Positions 16,813-25,782 of a stretch of 47,593 nucleotides of DNA are shown piece after piece; positions within the stretch are counted from its first letter, which is position 1, and every line of letters starts with the position of its first letter. A program made the translations under genes and the position numbers. Source of the stretch: Anaerolineae bacterium (GTDB lineage Bacteria; Chloroflexota; Anaerolineae; Aggregatilineales; Phototrophicaceae); the NCBI GenBank assembly GCA_022824565.1, contig JAJDZQ010000055.1, positions 1 to 47,593 on the forward strand, read 5' to 3'. The notes beneath the pieces are model-generated. The model saw nothing but the letters and a program-made list of their open reading frames with translations. It was not told the DNA's origin and searched no databases.

Positions 16813-17208
16813 TCAGTCGCCTGTTTCTACCGGGATCGGCACGCGCATATCGGGCAAGTCCGAGCGCTCGCGGAAGTAGCGGATGACTACATCGCCGATG
16901 ACCTTGGCTTTGGCAGCCATCGCCGCGCTTTTGACTGCCCAGCCAGCCAGTGGGATCAAGCCAGCCGCTTCGGCAATCACGCCGCCAGCAATCGCGCTGC
17001 CTACTGCGCCCGAAAGCGTCGACAACAAGTGGTCCATCTCGAAGGCATTGACCTCGTAGGCGCTGGATACCTGGTGAATCATGGCGGTATCGGCAGCTGT
17101 GAGGAAGAAGGCGCTGCCAGGAATCCAGCCGGTAAGCGCGGCACCGGTCGTCCAATTCGTGACGAGTTTGCGCGCCTCGCGGTCGGCAGCTTGCAGTGAT
17201 TTGGGCAT
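16813..17208 (-). CDS. DUF697-like small membrane-associated protein
   Basis: The 131 aa protein has two long hydrophobic, alanine/glycine-rich stretches, near ALTGWIPGSAFFLTAADTAMI and LSGAVGSAIAGGVIAEAAGLIPLAG-type sequence. They lie within a helical context that resembles the DUF697 domain often attached to GTPases. No GTPase domain is present here. The ATG at 17208 has GGAG 7-8 bases upstream; the in-frame TTG at 17214 has worse spacing. Nothing in the context tells the function. Repeat elements stand on both sides. Confidence 0.6.
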   Translation of the reverse strand: MPKSLQAADREARKLVTNWTTGAALTGWIPGSAFFLTAADTAMIHQVSSAYEVNAFEMDHLLSTLSGAVGSAIAGGVIAEAAGLIPLAGWAVKSAAMAAKAKVIGDVVIRYFRERSDLPDMRVPIPVETGD

Positions 17209-17296
17209 GGGCAACTCCGGCTCGCTCGTGTACTACCCTATACGCGAGACGGACAAGATGGTTGTCCCGCCCGGGCGAACGCATCTCGTTGTTTGG

Positions 17297-17451
17297 TTGA
17301 CACAGAGAACACAGAGGGCACAGAGATTGATTTGTTACGGTAGAACATTGCAAACTCTTCATTGCAATGAGAGCGACCTGTCGGTTACTCACAAGTAAAT
17401 TGAAAACTTTCTCTTTGTTCTCTGCGCCCTCTGTGCCCTCTGTGTTGAGTC
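17297..17451. repeat. MITE-like element with CACAGAG-type inverted ends
   Basis: The left arm at 17297-17326 reads TTGACACAGAGAACACAGAG and then GGCACAGAGA. The right arm at 17419-17450 reads TCTCTGCGCCCTCTGTGCCC and then TCTGTGTTGA, its near-perfect inverse over about 30 bases. The two enclose about 95 bp with another local palindrome (CATTGCAAACTCTTCATTGCAATG). There is no coding potential. It occupies most of the 342 bp spacer 17209-17550. Confidence 0.75.
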
Positions 17452-17523
17452 TTGATTACTTCGGAGCAGTCGTAGCGTGATGATGTTTTGCTGCGATTGG
17501 CCTGCTTGTCCAGGGGCATGGGC

Positions 17524-17552
17524 TAGACCCGTCGCTGGCGCAGGGCTACAAT
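17524..17552 (+). promoter_or_regulatory. promoter giving a probably leaderless glycosyltransferase mRNA
   Basis: TAGACC (17524-17529) and TACAAT (17547-17552) are separated by exactly 17 bases. Transcription would begin 6-8 bases after the -10, which is at or next to ATG 17560. The first in-frame ATG at 17551 lies inside the -10 itself, so it would not be in the transcript. Confidence 0.5.
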
Positions 17553-17559
17553 GCGCACG

Positions 17560-18795
17560 ATGAAGATTCTTCTGCTCAACGACCGCATCCCGCCCGAGGG
17601 CAAGGGTGGCGCCGAGGCAGTCGTTTGGCGTCTGGCAGTGGGATTGCGCGCCCAGGGCCACCAGGTTCATATTGCCGCTGCCACCGAGCGCGATGCCTTT
17701 GATGACCAGCGCGCTGGCATCCCGACTCATCATTTGCACGTTCGTTATCCCCAACGTTTCCGCAGTTGGCTGTCCCTTTACAATCCGCAGGTAGCGGGGG
17801 CTTTTCGGCGCTTGCTGACGCGCATCCAACCCGATGTTGTCAATGCGCACAATGTGCATGCCTGGTTGAGTTGGCATACATTGCGTCAGGCGCGGGAATT
17901 TGGTTGCAGGGTCGTCTTCAGCGGGCACGATTGCATGCCCGTCGTCTATGGAAAAATGAGCTATTTCATAAATCCCGATGGCGGGCGAATGCGCAGCCCA
18001 GAAACGTATCGCTTGCCGGGCTTGCACAACCTGCGAGAAAATCGCTTTCGCTACAATCCATTTCGTAACCCGATGATTCGCCGCGCTATGCGGCATGCGC
18101 AGGCGGTCACCGTGCCTAGCCAAGCGCTGGCTGATGTTTATGCAGCCAATGGCCTGCCGCCGGCGCATGTCGTGCCCAACGGCATCGATATGCATGCCTG
18201 GTCTCCCGTCAGCCCCGAAGTGGTGAGCCGGTTGCGGGAACGTTTTGGCCTGGCGGGCAAACGCGTCATCCTGGTGGCCGGGCGGATGACCAGGGAAAAA
18301 GGCGTGGAGCAGCTGCTGGCGGCGCTGGACAGGCTGCGGGAGAGCCTGCCGGATGCGCGTTTGCTCGTGCTCTCTTCGCGCAGCATCGAGTCGCAAGTCC
18401 CGGCGCGATTCCGCCACCTGCTTGGATTTGTCGTTGCCGGCGGCTGGCTGGGCGGAGCAGAATTGCGCGGGGCATTTCAATTGGCGGATGTCGTGGCTGT
18501 GCCCTCAATCTGCTTCGATACCTTTCCCACCGTCAATCTGGAAGCCATGGCGCTGGGCACGCCTGTGATCGCGACTTGCTTTGGCGGCTCGCGAGAACTG
18601 GTCAAAGATGGCGAAACCGGCTACATTATCAACCCGCTTGATATAGAAACATTCACCGAGCGCTTGCGGACCATGCTGAGTGATGATGGGTTGCGCGCGC
18701 AGATGGGGCGGCGCGGTCGCGAACATGTCGCCGCCAATTTCCGCCTGGATCAACAAATTTCAACCTTGACCGCTCTTTACAAGGCAACGATGTGA
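17560..18795 (+). CDS. GT4-family (GT-B) glycosyltransferase
   Basis: The 411 aa protein opens MKILLLNDRIPPEGKGGAE and has an N-terminal acceptor domain. The glycosyl transferases group 1 domain follows with VAGRMTREKGVEQLL, a VPSICFDTFPTVNLEAMALGTPVI nucleotide-sugar site (the EX7E-type motif) and GGSRELVKDGETGY. It transfers a sugar from an NDP-sugar, probably to an envelope glycan or lipid. Two upstream ATGs exist (17551 and 17560). I prefer 17560 because 17551 sits inside a good -10 element. Its stop overlaps the next gene's GTG (GTGA), so the two form an operon. Confidence 0.88.
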   Translation: MKILLLNDRIPPEGKGGAEAVVWRLAVGLRAQGHQVHIAAATERDAFDDQRAGIPTHHLHVRYPQRFRSWLSLYNPQVAGAFRRLLTRIQPDVVNAHNVHAWLSWHTLRQAREFGCRVVFSGHDCMPVVYGKMSYFINPDGGRMRSPETYRLPGLHNLRENRFRYNPFRNPMIRRAMRHAQAVTVPSQALADVYAANGLPPAHVVPNGIDMHAWSPVSPEVVSRLRERFGLAGKRVILVAGRMTREKGVEQLLAALDRLRESLPDARLLVLSSRSIESQVPARFRHLLGFVVAGGWLGGAELRGAFQLADVVAVPSICFDTFPTVNLEAMALGTPVIATCFGGSRELVKDGETGYIINPLDIETFTERLRTMLSDDGLRAQMGRRGREHVAANFRLDQQISTLTALYKATM

Positions 18796-19700
18796 CGCAA
18801 GCGCAAGCCTATCGAGACTCAGCCGACCTGTTTCGCGCGCAAGCCGCTCTTATGCGCTGGGTGAGCGAGCGCGGCCACGGCTACTACATTCACAAGGGCG
18901 ATATTGGACATCGCCTCTTCAATGGCTGCTACAAGTTTGCGCCTGACGAAGTGTTCTTTAGCTGGCTGCGCGGGGACGAACTGGCCGCATTCGCCATCTT
19001 GTGTCCAAATTGGGAGATATACGATCTGCAAGTCGCGCCCGATTTGCTCTTTAGCGACTTGCACAGCCAGGCGATCCGCTTTTGCGAACGCGAAATCTTG
19101 CAGCTGGCGCAGCGCCACAAGCTGAGCCTGAAGAAGCTGCTGCTCGAGGTGGGCGAAACTGATCGAGCCTATGCCGACTTTGTCGTTCAGCACGGCTATC
19201 AGTACAGCAAACCTTGTGTCTCGGTGACCCGCCACAACCTCGCCAAACTGCCGGACAAACCGCTGCCAGACGGTTTTCGATTTCACGATGCCGCCGCTGC
19301 CGATGCCGAGAAATTGGCCGATGTGCACAATCACAGCTTCACGCCCAAGTGGGATGCCGAAACATACGCCGCCGTCTTCAAGGCTCCGCACATGGAGCGC
19401 GAGATCGTAGTCGTTGCGCCCGATGGACGTTTTGCGGCTTTTGTCAATGTCTGGCATGACAACCTGAATCGCTCGCTGCTTTTTGAACCGGTGGGCACGC
19501 ACAGCGACTTCCGCCGGCGTGGCTTGGCCAGCGCCCTGATGACCTATGCGATGCGGCGCATGCAAAACGAATGGGGCATCGAAAGCGCCTATGTCTGCCA
19601 CGAGCCGCTCGCGATGAATGCCGCGTCAGGACCGCTTTACGCTTCCCTGGGTTTCGTCAAGCTAGCTGATTTTGACGAATACGCCAAGCCAGTGAGCTAG
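18792..19700 (+). CDS. GNAT-family N-acetyltransferase, probably two-domain
   Basis: The 302 aa protein ends in a typical GNAT domain. It has FRRRGLASALMTYAMRRM as the acetyl-CoA pyrophosphate-binding motif A and LYASLGFVKLADF as motif B. The N-terminal ~140 residues could be a degenerate second GNAT fold, which would make it similar in size to mycothiol-synthase-like or Eis-like proteins. The substrate is unknown. It starts at GTG 18792, overlapping the glycosyltransferase stop by 4 bases. This suggests that an acetyl group is added to the same glycan or carrier, but that is inference. Confidence 0.82.
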   Translation: MTQAQAYRDSADLFRAQAALMRWVSERGHGYYIHKGDIGHRLFNGCYKFAPDEVFFSWLRGDELAAFAILCPNWEIYDLQVAPDLLFSDLHSQAIRFCEREILQLAQRHKLSLKKLLLEVGETDRAYADFVVQHGYQYSKPCVSVTRHNLAKLPDKPLPDGFRFHDAAAADAEKLADVHNHSFTPKWDAETYAAVFKAPHMEREIVVVAPDGRFAAFVNVWHDNLNRSLLFEPVGTHSDFRRRGLASALMTYAMRRMQNEWGIESAYVCHEPLAMNAASGPLYASLGFVKLADFDEYAKPVS

Positions 19701-19757
19701 CAGCCGCTTGCCGATCTGCCTGCGCAAAGCCCAGCCGCGCGCCGCGCCACAATCTGC

Positions 19758-19763
19758 TACAAT
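19758..19763 (+). promoter_or_regulatory. candidate -10 element for cysS
   Basis: TACAAT lies 43 bp before the cysS ATG in the 105 bp spacer after the GNAT gene. It has the local GCTACAATG context also seen at 6350 and 17547. A convincing -35 is not visible. Confidence 0.4.
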
Positions 19764-19805
19764 GTCCCCCAATGACGCCAGCTATTCGACAGGACTTCGC
19801 CAGCG

Positions 19806-21266
19806 ATGACCTTGCAGCTATTCAATGTATTGGGGCGGGAAAAGCAGCCCTTCACGCCGATTATCGATGGCCGCGTGGGCATGTATGTCTGCGGACCGAC
19901 CGTCTACGAACATTCGCATCTGGGGCATGCCAAGACCTATGTGTCCTTTGATGTCGTCGCCCGTTATCTGCGCTGGCGCGGCTATGCGCTGCTCTATGTG
20001 CAGAATATCACCGATGTCGGGCATCTGCGCGAGAATGAAGAAGACCGCGTGCTGGTGCGCGCCGCCCAGCTGAATGCCAAGCCCATGCAGGTGGTGGAGA
20101 CCTATACCCGCAGCTACTTTGAAGACATGGACGCGCTGGGTGTCATGCGTCCCGATATCTCGCCGCGCGCTTCTGGCCATGTGCCCGAGCAGATCGAAAT
20201 GATCAAGACGCTGCTGGCAAATGGCAATGCGTATATCGCCGATGGCAATGTCTATTTTGATGTGCGCAGCGATGAAGAGTATGGCAAGCTGTCCAATCGG
20301 CGCGTCGAAGAACAGCAAGATGGTTCGCGCGAGTTGATGGGCGGCGACAAACTTCATCCAGCCGACTTCGCCTTGTGGAAGCGCGCTGAGCCAGAGCATA
20401 TCCTGCGCTGGAATAGTCCCTGGGGCGAGGGCTTCCCGGGCTGGCACATCGAATGTTCGGCAATGGCCAAGAAATACCTGGGCGCAAACTTCGATATCCA
20501 CGGCGGCGGCATCGACAATATCTATCCGCACAACGAAAACGAAATCGCCCAAAGCGAATGCGCCAATCATGAGGCTTTTGCCAATTACTGGATGCTCACC
20601 GGCAGCCTGAATGTGCTCGACCCCGACGAAGGCATTCCGGTCAAAATGAGCAAGTCGCTGGGCAACTACATCACAATCAAAGACGCGCTGAAAAACTGGA
20701 AGCCGCAAACCCTGCGCTACTTCATCCTGACTTCGCATTACAGCAGCCCAGTCGTCTATGGCGAAGAAGCGCTGGCATCGGCGAAGGCTGGCTGCGAGCG
20801 ACTGATGAATGCCCGGCAGCTGGTCCTGCGCCAATTGAACAGCGCGCCCGCAGGCGGGGCTGGCAATGGCTTCTTGGAGCGCCTGGACAAAGCGCAGGCC
20901 GACTTCCGCGCCGTGATGGACGACGACTTCAATTCGCCACGCGGCATTGCTGTGCTGCAAGACCTGACGCGCGATGTCAACAGCCTGCTCAACAGCGCTG
21001 CCGAGATCGGCGTCGACACCTTGGCGGCCATCAACGCGACCTATCAGGCTCTGGGCGGCGATGTGTTGGGGCTGCTAGGGGACGAAGCGGCTGATGCGGG
21101 CGACAGCCAACGCGAGGCGGCGCTCATCGAATTGTTGGTAGAGATGCGCGCCCAAGCCCGCGCCCAACGTGATTATGCGCGCAGCGACCAAATCCGCGAT
21201 CAGTTGCTGGCGCTGGGCATCTCGCTGGAAGACCGGGCCGACGGCACGTTGTGGAAGCTGCACTAG
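19806..21266 (+). CDS. cysS: cysteinyl-tRNA synthetase
   Basis: This class I synthetase charges tRNA-Cys. The 486 aa protein has [19 protein letters not shown] with the HLGH version of HIGH and a zinc-binding Cys. It also has [10 protein letters not shown] as a further zinc ligand region, [20 protein letters not shown], and VKMSKSLGN as the KMSKS loop. Length is normal. ATG 19806 fits the family start ([14 protein letters not shown]). It lies upstream of rlmB, an old and common association of tRNA charging and rRNA methylation, with a 256 bp repeat-filled gap between them. Confidence 0.97.
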   Translation: MTLQLFNVLGREKQPFTPIIDGRVGMYVCGPTVYEHSHLGHAKTYVSFDVVARYLRWRGYALLYVQNITDVGHLRENEEDRVLVRAAQLNAKPMQVVETYTRSYFEDMDALGVMRPDISPRASGHVPEQIEMIKTLLANGNAYIADGNVYFDVRSDEEYGKLSNRRVEEQQDGSRELMGGDKLHPADFALWKRAEPEHILRWNSPWGEGFPGWHIECSAMAKKYLGANFDIHGGGIDNIYPHNENEIAQSECANHEAFANYWMLTGSLNVLDPDEGIPVKMSKSLGNYITIKDALKNWKPQTLRYFILTSHYSSPVVYGEEALASAKAGCERLMNARQLVLRQLNSAPAGGAGNGFLERLDKAQADFRAVMDDDFNSPRGIAVLQDLTRDVNSLLNSAAEIGVDTLAAINATYQALGGDVLGLLGDEAADAGDSQREAALIELLVEMRAQARAQRDYARSDQIRDQLLALGISLEDRADGTLWKLH

Positions 21267-21269
21267 GGG

Positions 21270-21440
21270 TCTGGTCTACCCCCTCGGTCTCCCCATACCA
21301 ATGGGGGGAAGGTTTCGCCGAGATCGGCAGCCAGTAGCGGAAACTCCGGCGGAAGCGCCGATTCCGTGTAGATGCCAACGACCAGGTCGCTCTAGCTCCC
21401 CTCTCCGATACCGCGGGGAGGGAGCGGGGGAGGGGTAGGC
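21270..21440. repeat. R2-type G-run hairpin modules (degenerate)
   Basis: Two C-run/G-run palindromes, CCCCCTCGGTCTCCCCAT with CCAATGGGGGGAAGG and AGCTCCCCTCTCCGATACC with GCGGGGAGGGAGCGGGGGAG, fill the spacer after cysS. They are diverged from the better conserved R2 copies at 24218, 31113 and 34788. No gene is visible here. Confidence 0.6.
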
Positions 21441-21522
21441 AAAGGGCAAGCAAATCGCATAATCGGACAAACCCAGTTAGGAGCGACTCACCGAAGTCGC
21501 CCGCGAAAAGGATGGTCCATTC

Positions 21523-22284
21523 GTGCCAGAATTCTTGTATGGACATTGGGCGGTGATCGAAGCGATGCGTTCGCGGCGTCGCCAGTTGGATTCACTGATG
21601 ATCCACGAGCGCGCCGACAAACGCGGCTCTATCGGCGATGCGCTGACGATAGCTGACGAGCTCAATCTGCCCGTGCAGCGCGTGCAGCGGCGCATCCTCG
21701 ATGATCTGGCAAAAGGCGGCAATCATCAGGGCATGGTGTTGCGCGTTGGCGGCTTTCCCTATTGCGATCTGGAAGACATCCTCGCGATAGCGGCGCGGCG
21801 TGACGAGAAACCTTTCATCTTGTTGCTCGACTTGTTGAAAGACCCACAGAATGTCGGCGCGCTAATCCGCGTCAGTGATGCCGTTGGCGTACATGGCATC
21901 GTCATTCAAGAGCGGCGCAGCGTGGCGGTTACGCCGGCCGTGGTCAATGCCAGCTCTGGCGCGGTCGAGCACAGCCAGGTCGCCCAGGTGCCCAATCTGG
22001 TGGCGGCGATGAAACAACTGAAGCAAGACGATATCTGGCTGGTGGGCTTGGATGTCGGCGCGAATATCCCGCCGCTGGACAGAACCGATCTCAATATGTC
22101 GCTGGGGCTGGTGATGGGCAGCGAGGGCGAGGGCTTGCGGCGGCTGGTGCGCGATACTTGCGACCTGCTGCTGACGTTGCCCATGCGCGGCGAAGTCGGC
22201 AGCCTGAATGTGGCGACAGCGGGCGCGATCGCCTTATATGCCGCCTGGAGCGCGCGTGGCTGGCAGGGTTGGGCGCACGCCTGA
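21523..22284 (+). CDS. rlmB: 23S rRNA (guanosine-2'-O)-methyltransferase, RlmB/SpoU family
   Basis: This SPOUT-class enzyme 2'-O-methylates a ribosomal guanosine (G2251 in E. coli) using SAM. The 253 aa protein has YGHWAVIEAMRS at the start, motif 1 DPQNVGALIRVSDAVG with N and R, and motif 2 LVMGSEGEGLRRLV. Motif 3, SLNVATAGAIALYA, belongs to the trefoil knot. Start GTG 21523 fits the family N-terminus; AAAAGGA stands about 10 bases upstream. A tRNA-2'-O-methyltransferase of the same family is the alternative. It follows cysS. Confidence 0.9.
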   Translation: MPEFLYGHWAVIEAMRSRRRQLDSLMIHERADKRGSIGDALTIADELNLPVQRVQRRILDDLAKGGNHQGMVLRVGGFPYCDLEDILAIAARRDEKPFILLLDLLKDPQNVGALIRVSDAVGVHGIVIQERRSVAVTPAVVNASSGAVEHSQVAQVPNLVAAMKQLKQDDIWLVGLDVGANIPPLDRTDLNMSLGLVMGSEGEGLRRLVRDTCDLLLTLPMRGEVGSLNVATAGAIALYAAWSARGWQGWAHA

Positions 22285-22361
22285 GCGGAAGATAGGGGCA
22301 ACTAAAATACGACGAGCGGCTATAAGAAGCCGCCCGTACCTGTGGAAAATGTGCCGAGCGC

Positions 22362-22937
22362 TCAAACCTGGGCTTTGCCCAAATCGTCCCGCCAAGAGCG
22401 CACTTTCATGCTCAGCGCAATCTGCATGACGCCAGTGACCAGCAGATAAAAGGGCACAATCAGCAAGAGCGTCGCCACCGTCTCGAAGGTATTAAACAGC
22501 AGCAGCAAGCCAAATACCAGCGAAGCAAAACCGCTGATGCCCAGCAGCCATTCGTTGTCGATCTCTTCGCGCAGGCGGAAGGCGCTAATAATCTCGAGCC
22601 CGCCGCCGATTATCGCCTTGAATGCGAACAGGTTAATCATAATCGCCAAAGTCAATGTGCCAAAGACGACCGGGTTGGCGAGGGCAAACAAGCCAGCAAG
22701 AACGCTGACAGCGCCCACCAGCACCATCAAAACCCAGTGCCCCTCGCGCTCGCGGATCGCGCCCCACAATGTCGAAAGCCCGTCCACCAGCGCATAAACG
22801 CCGAAGAGCATAACAAAGCTGAAAGCGCCCGCCGCCAATGTCACGCCAGGCACAACAATCAACAGCAGAGCAAAAATTATCGCTACAATCCCCCGCAACA
22901 TCAGCGCCTGCGCAGATTGTTCGAGTACACCTTTCAT
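22362..22937 (-). CDS. HdeD/DUF308-family integral membrane protein
   Basis: The 191 aa protein has about six hydrophobic spans: GIVAIIFALLLIVVPGVTL, AFSFVMLFGVYALVDGL, HWVLMVLVGAVSVLAGLFAL, TLAIMINLFAFKAIIGG, WLLGISGFASLVFGLLLL and VATLLLIVPFYLLVTGVMQ. Two tandem three-span units (DUF308) are typical for HdeD-like proteins. HdeD is tied to acid-stress resistance in enterobacteria; here the role is unknown. Start ATG 22937 is fixed by AGGAGG 7 bases upstream, which rules out a longer frame from 23051. It converges with rlmB. Confidence 0.85.
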   Translation of the reverse strand: MKGVLEQSAQALMLRGIVAIIFALLLIVVPGVTLAAGAFSFVMLFGVYALVDGLSTLWGAIREREGHWVLMVLVGAVSVLAGLFALANPVVFGTLTLAIMINLFAFKAIIGGGLEIISAFRLREEIDNEWLLGISGFASLVFGLLLLFNTFETVATLLLIVPFYLLVTGVMQIALSMKVRSWRDDLGKAQV

Positions 22938-23108
22938 GACGAAGCCTCCTGTGTTGAGTCTGACGATAGTGTAGCACTTCGGATATGCGGCTGCAACAGC
23001 GCAAATCACACCAGCAACCGCCACTAGCGCCTGCGGCAGATTTGCCCGCATCCGCGCTTTATGCTAGCGTTAAGGGGCAGGGGACTTAGAGATTGCACTG
23101 GAAGGCAC

Positions 23109-23792
23109 ATGGCAAGTTCCAGGGAGCAGGCCCGCTTGCGCAGCCGTATGGTCGATGAGCAGCTGCAAAAACGCGGCATCCAGGACCGGCGCGTGCTGGG
23201 CGCGATGAACGTGCTGCCGCGCCATCAGTTTGTGCCCGACGAGCACAAGCCACAGTCCTATGCAGATCGTCCTTTGCCCATCGGCGACGGCCAAACCATC
23301 TCCCAGCCCTATATCGTGGCTTTCATGACAGAAAATCTGCGCTTGAAACCGCATCATAAAGTGCTGGAGATTGGCACCGGCTCGGGCTATCAGACAGCCA
23401 TCCTCTGCCACCTGGCGGATTATGTCTATAGCGTCGAGCGCATCCCGCGGCTGGCGGATTTGGCGGGCGCGCGCATTGGCGATCTGGGCTACCGCAACCT
23501 GGATATTCATGTCGGCGATGGCAGCCAGGGCTTGCCCGACCAGGCGCCCTTTGACCGCATCATGGTGACAGCCGCTGTGCCACGGCTGCCCAATGTCTTG
23601 TGCGCCCAGCTCAGCCGATTCGGCGGACAACTCATCTTGCCCATCGGCGCTGCGCCCGCCCAGGAACTCAAGCTCATCACGCGCACAGCCGACCGCTTCA
23701 CCACGCGCAACTTGCTGGGCTGCCGCTTTGTCCCGCTGATCGGGCGTTACGGCTTCGACAGCAAGACGGACAGCACTTCTTTTGTGAGTTGA
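23109..23792 (+). CDS. pcm: protein-L-isoaspartate O-methyltransferase
   Basis: This SAM-dependent enzyme repairs isoaspartyl residues in aged proteins. The 227 aa protein has RSRMVDEQLQKRGI, RHQFVPDEHK, the hallmark IGDGQTISQPYIVAFM, the SAM motif I VLEIGTGSGYQTAIL, YSVERIPRLAD and FDRIMVTAAVPRLP. ATG 23109 has GGAAGG just upstream; a frame from 23061 adds 16 atypical residues. The next gene starts 2 bases after the stop and is probably co-transcribed. Confidence 0.94.
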   Translation: MASSREQARLRSRMVDEQLQKRGIQDRRVLGAMNVLPRHQFVPDEHKPQSYADRPLPIGDGQTISQPYIVAFMTENLRLKPHHKVLEIGTGSGYQTAILCHLADYVYSVERIPRLADLAGARIGDLGYRNLDIHVGDGSQGLPDQAPFDRIMVTAAVPRLPNVLCAQLSRFGGQLILPIGAAPAQELKLITRTADRFTTRNLLGCRFVPLIGRYGFDSKTDSTSFVS

Positions 23793-23794
23793 CC

Positions 23795-24217
23795 ATGCCC
23801 AAATCACAGCCCAGTGGCGATATCAACCTGGCGCTGATCCAGATGGTGCAAGACGCGCGCCTGCTGCATGACGAGACGGCGCTGCCCAGTGACTATGCCG
23901 CTGTTTATTGGATCGAAAGCAAACGTCCCGCTGGCGATTATCCTGCGCCGACTGCCCAGGCCGGCGAATGGCGCGTCAGCTTGCGCGCGGATGAGGTCGA
24001 CAAAGCCTGGCAACAGGTCAAAGAGGCGACTCTGGCGGGCAAACTGGGCTACAAGTCGAAAGTATCGACCCGTCCAGCCGCGGGCCAGGCGCAGCCCGAC
24101 CAGCGAATGCTGTGTGTCCGCACGGGCGATGCTCACGATGCGCAGGCTGTGGCGCGTATCAAAGCAGTCTTGCTGGCGATGGGATTGCGCAACCTGGTCT
24201 ATGTGCCAGACAGCTAA
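23795..24217 (+). CDS. DUF1917 / 'putative phosphothreonine lyase domain'-like protein
   Basis: The 140 aa soluble protein has YWIESKRPAG, GEWRVSLRADEVDKAW and GKLGYKSKVST. This pattern recalls the Bles03/DUF1917 family, annotated in bacteria as 'putative phosphothreonine lyase domain-containing'. I am moderately sure of the family and do not claim the enzyme activity. The gene lies 2 bases after pcm, in the same operon, so a link to protein damage or modification is possible. A longer frame starting at 23600 only overlaps pcm. Confidence 0.55.
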   Translation: MPKSQPSGDINLALIQMVQDARLLHDETALPSDYAAVYWIESKRPAGDYPAPTAQAGEWRVSLRADEVDKAWQQVKEATLAGKLGYKSKVSTRPAAGQAQPDQRMLCVRTGDAHDAQAVARIKAVLLAMGLRNLVYVPDS

Positions 24218-24404
24218 TCCCCACCCCAAACCCTGCCGGTCTGTGTCTACGCGATCCCAAAATGAGAGAGGGGCTTTTATTGCGCAAATCTCGCATAGCT
24301 TAGCTCCCCTTCCCTCCGTGTGGGGGAAGGGGCTGGGGGATGGGGGGCAGGTTTCTCCCCTTCCCTCCTTAGTGGGGGAAGGGGCTGGGGGATGGGGGGA
24401 GCAC
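24218..24404. repeat. R2 composite repeat with the ~20 bp insert and linker
   Basis: Three parts are visible. A minus-strand R2 module CCCCACCCCAAACCCTGCC is interrupted by the insert GGTCTGTGTCTACGCGATCC (24235-24258). A linker follows, GGCTTTTATTGCGCAAATCT (24272-24303), which is shared with 34820 and 44240. Then come two tandem CTCCCCTTCCCTCC / GGGGGAAGGGGCTGGGGGAT modules. The element ends just before the metY stop codon. No gene is visible in it. Confidence 0.8.
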
Positions 24405-24411
24405 CGCTTCG

Positions 24412-25686
24412 CTAGCCGGCGGCAGCCATGGCTTGTTCCAGGTCTTCGATGATGTCGTCGATGTGCTCAATGCCGACGCACAGGCGAATGGTCTCGGGCG
24501 TGACGCCAGCCGCTGCTTGTTCGTCCTCGGTCAGCTGGCGATGGGTTGTCGAAGCCGGGTGCGCCGCCAGCGACTTGGCATCGCCGATATTGACCAGACG
24601 CTTGAAGACCTTCAGCGCGTCATAGAACTTCACGCCCGCCTCGAAGCCGCCCTTGATGCCGAAGGTCAACAGCGCCGAAGGCCGTCCGCCGGTATATGTC
24701 TGCGCCAGCTCATAATAGGGCGAATCTTCCAAGCCCGGATAGCTGACCCACTCGACCTGGCTGTGCCCTTGCAAATGCCGCGCTACGGCCAGCGCGTTGT
24801 CGGTATGCCGCTCCATGCGCAGCGAAAGTGTCTGTATGCCTTGCAGGATTAGGAATGCGTTGAAGGGGCTAAGCGCCGAGCCCGTGTTGCGCAGCGCCAC
24901 CGTGCGCGCCCGACCGATATATGCCGCGGGACCCAGCGCGTCTGCATAGACGACGCCGTGATAGCTCGGCTCTGGCTGGGTGAACTGATAGAATTTATCG
25001 CCATGCGCCGCCCAGTCGAAGATGCCGCCATCGACCAATACGCCGGCGATGGTCGTGCCCAGCCCGCCCAGGTACTTGGTGGCGGAATGCAAGACGATGT
25101 CGCAGCCATATTCCACCGGTCGGCAGAGCGCCGGGGTCGGCACGGTGTTATCGACGATGACTGGCACGCCATGCGCATGCGCCATATCGGCGATGGCAGC
25201 CAGGTCGGGGATATTGCCAGCGGGGTTGCCGATCGATTCGCAATAGACGGCGCGCGTATCGGCGTCGATGTGTTGGGCCAGGCTCTCGGCGCTGTCATCA
25301 TCTGCAAAGCGCACATCGATGCCCAGCTTGGGCAGCATGTGGCGGAAGAGCGTCCAGGTGCCGCCATAAAGCTGGGGCACTGTGACGATATTGTTGCCGG
25401 CTTCTGCCAAATTGACGATTGCATAATGGATGGCCGCCTGCCCACTTGCCAGCGCCAGCGCCGCCACGCCACCTTCCATGGCGGCCACGCGCTCTTCGAG
25501 CACGGCATTGGTCGGGTTCATGATGCGCGTATAGATATTGCCCGGCACAGCCAGGTTAAAAAGATCAGCGCCGTGTTGCGCATTGTCAAATTCATAAGCG
25601 ACGGTCTGATAAATCGGCACCGCCACGGCATTGGTGGTCGGCTCGCTCTGGTAGCCAGCGTGAATGGCGAGTGTTTCTTGCTTCAT
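24412..25686 (-). CDS. metY: O-acetylhomoserine sulfhydrylase (Cys/Met metabolism PLP enzyme)
   Basis: This 424 aa protein of the Cys/Met metabolism PLP family converts O-acetylhomoserine and sulfide (or methanethiol) to homocysteine or methionine. It has the long N-terminus MKQETLAIHAGY and YTRIMNPTNAVLEERVAAMEGG. The PLP lysine is in HSATKYLGGLGTTIAG, and GGFEAGVKFYDALKVFKRLVNIG-type C-terminal segments follow. Length (>420 aa) and the GGxEAG region favour MetY over the ~390 aa gamma-synthases. A GGGAGAG ribosome site precedes the ATG. No SAM riboswitch fits in the 96 bp upstream. Confidence 0.9.
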   Translation of the reverse strand: MKQETLAIHAGYQSEPTTNAVAVPIYQTVAYEFDNAQHGADLFNLAVPGNIYTRIMNPTNAVLEERVAAMEGGVAALALASGQAAIHYAIVNLAEAGNNIVTVPQLYGGTWTLFRHMLPKLGIDVRFADDDSAESLAQHIDADTRAVYCESIGNPAGNIPDLAAIADMAHAHGVPVIVDNTVPTPALCRPVEYGCDIVLHSATKYLGGLGTTIAGVLVDGGIFDWAAHGDKFYQFTQPEPSYHGVVYADALGPAAYIGRARTVALRNTGSALSPFNAFLILQGIQTLSLRMERHTDNALAVARHLQGHSQVEWVSYPGLEDSPYYELAQTYTGGRPSALLTFGIKGGFEAGVKFYDALKVFKRLVNIGDAKSLAAHPASTTHRQLTEDEQAAAGVTPETIRLCVGIEHIDDIIEDLEQAMAAAG

Positions 25687-25782
25687 GCAAATCTCTCCCG
25701 GTTCATAACCATTTCATACAGCATACAGATTACTCTGCGACATCAATTCTTACCAGTGCGCGCACGAAGGGACTGTATCGTC

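Noticed and set aside
16730..17392. Minus-strand frame overlapping the DUF697-like gene
   Set aside because: It runs through the CACAGAG repeat arm and has no ribosome site; the other frame has a GGAG site and coherent membrane helices.
25687..25782. SAM riboswitch before metY
   Set aside because: The 96 bp spacer is too short and lacks the conserved core helices.
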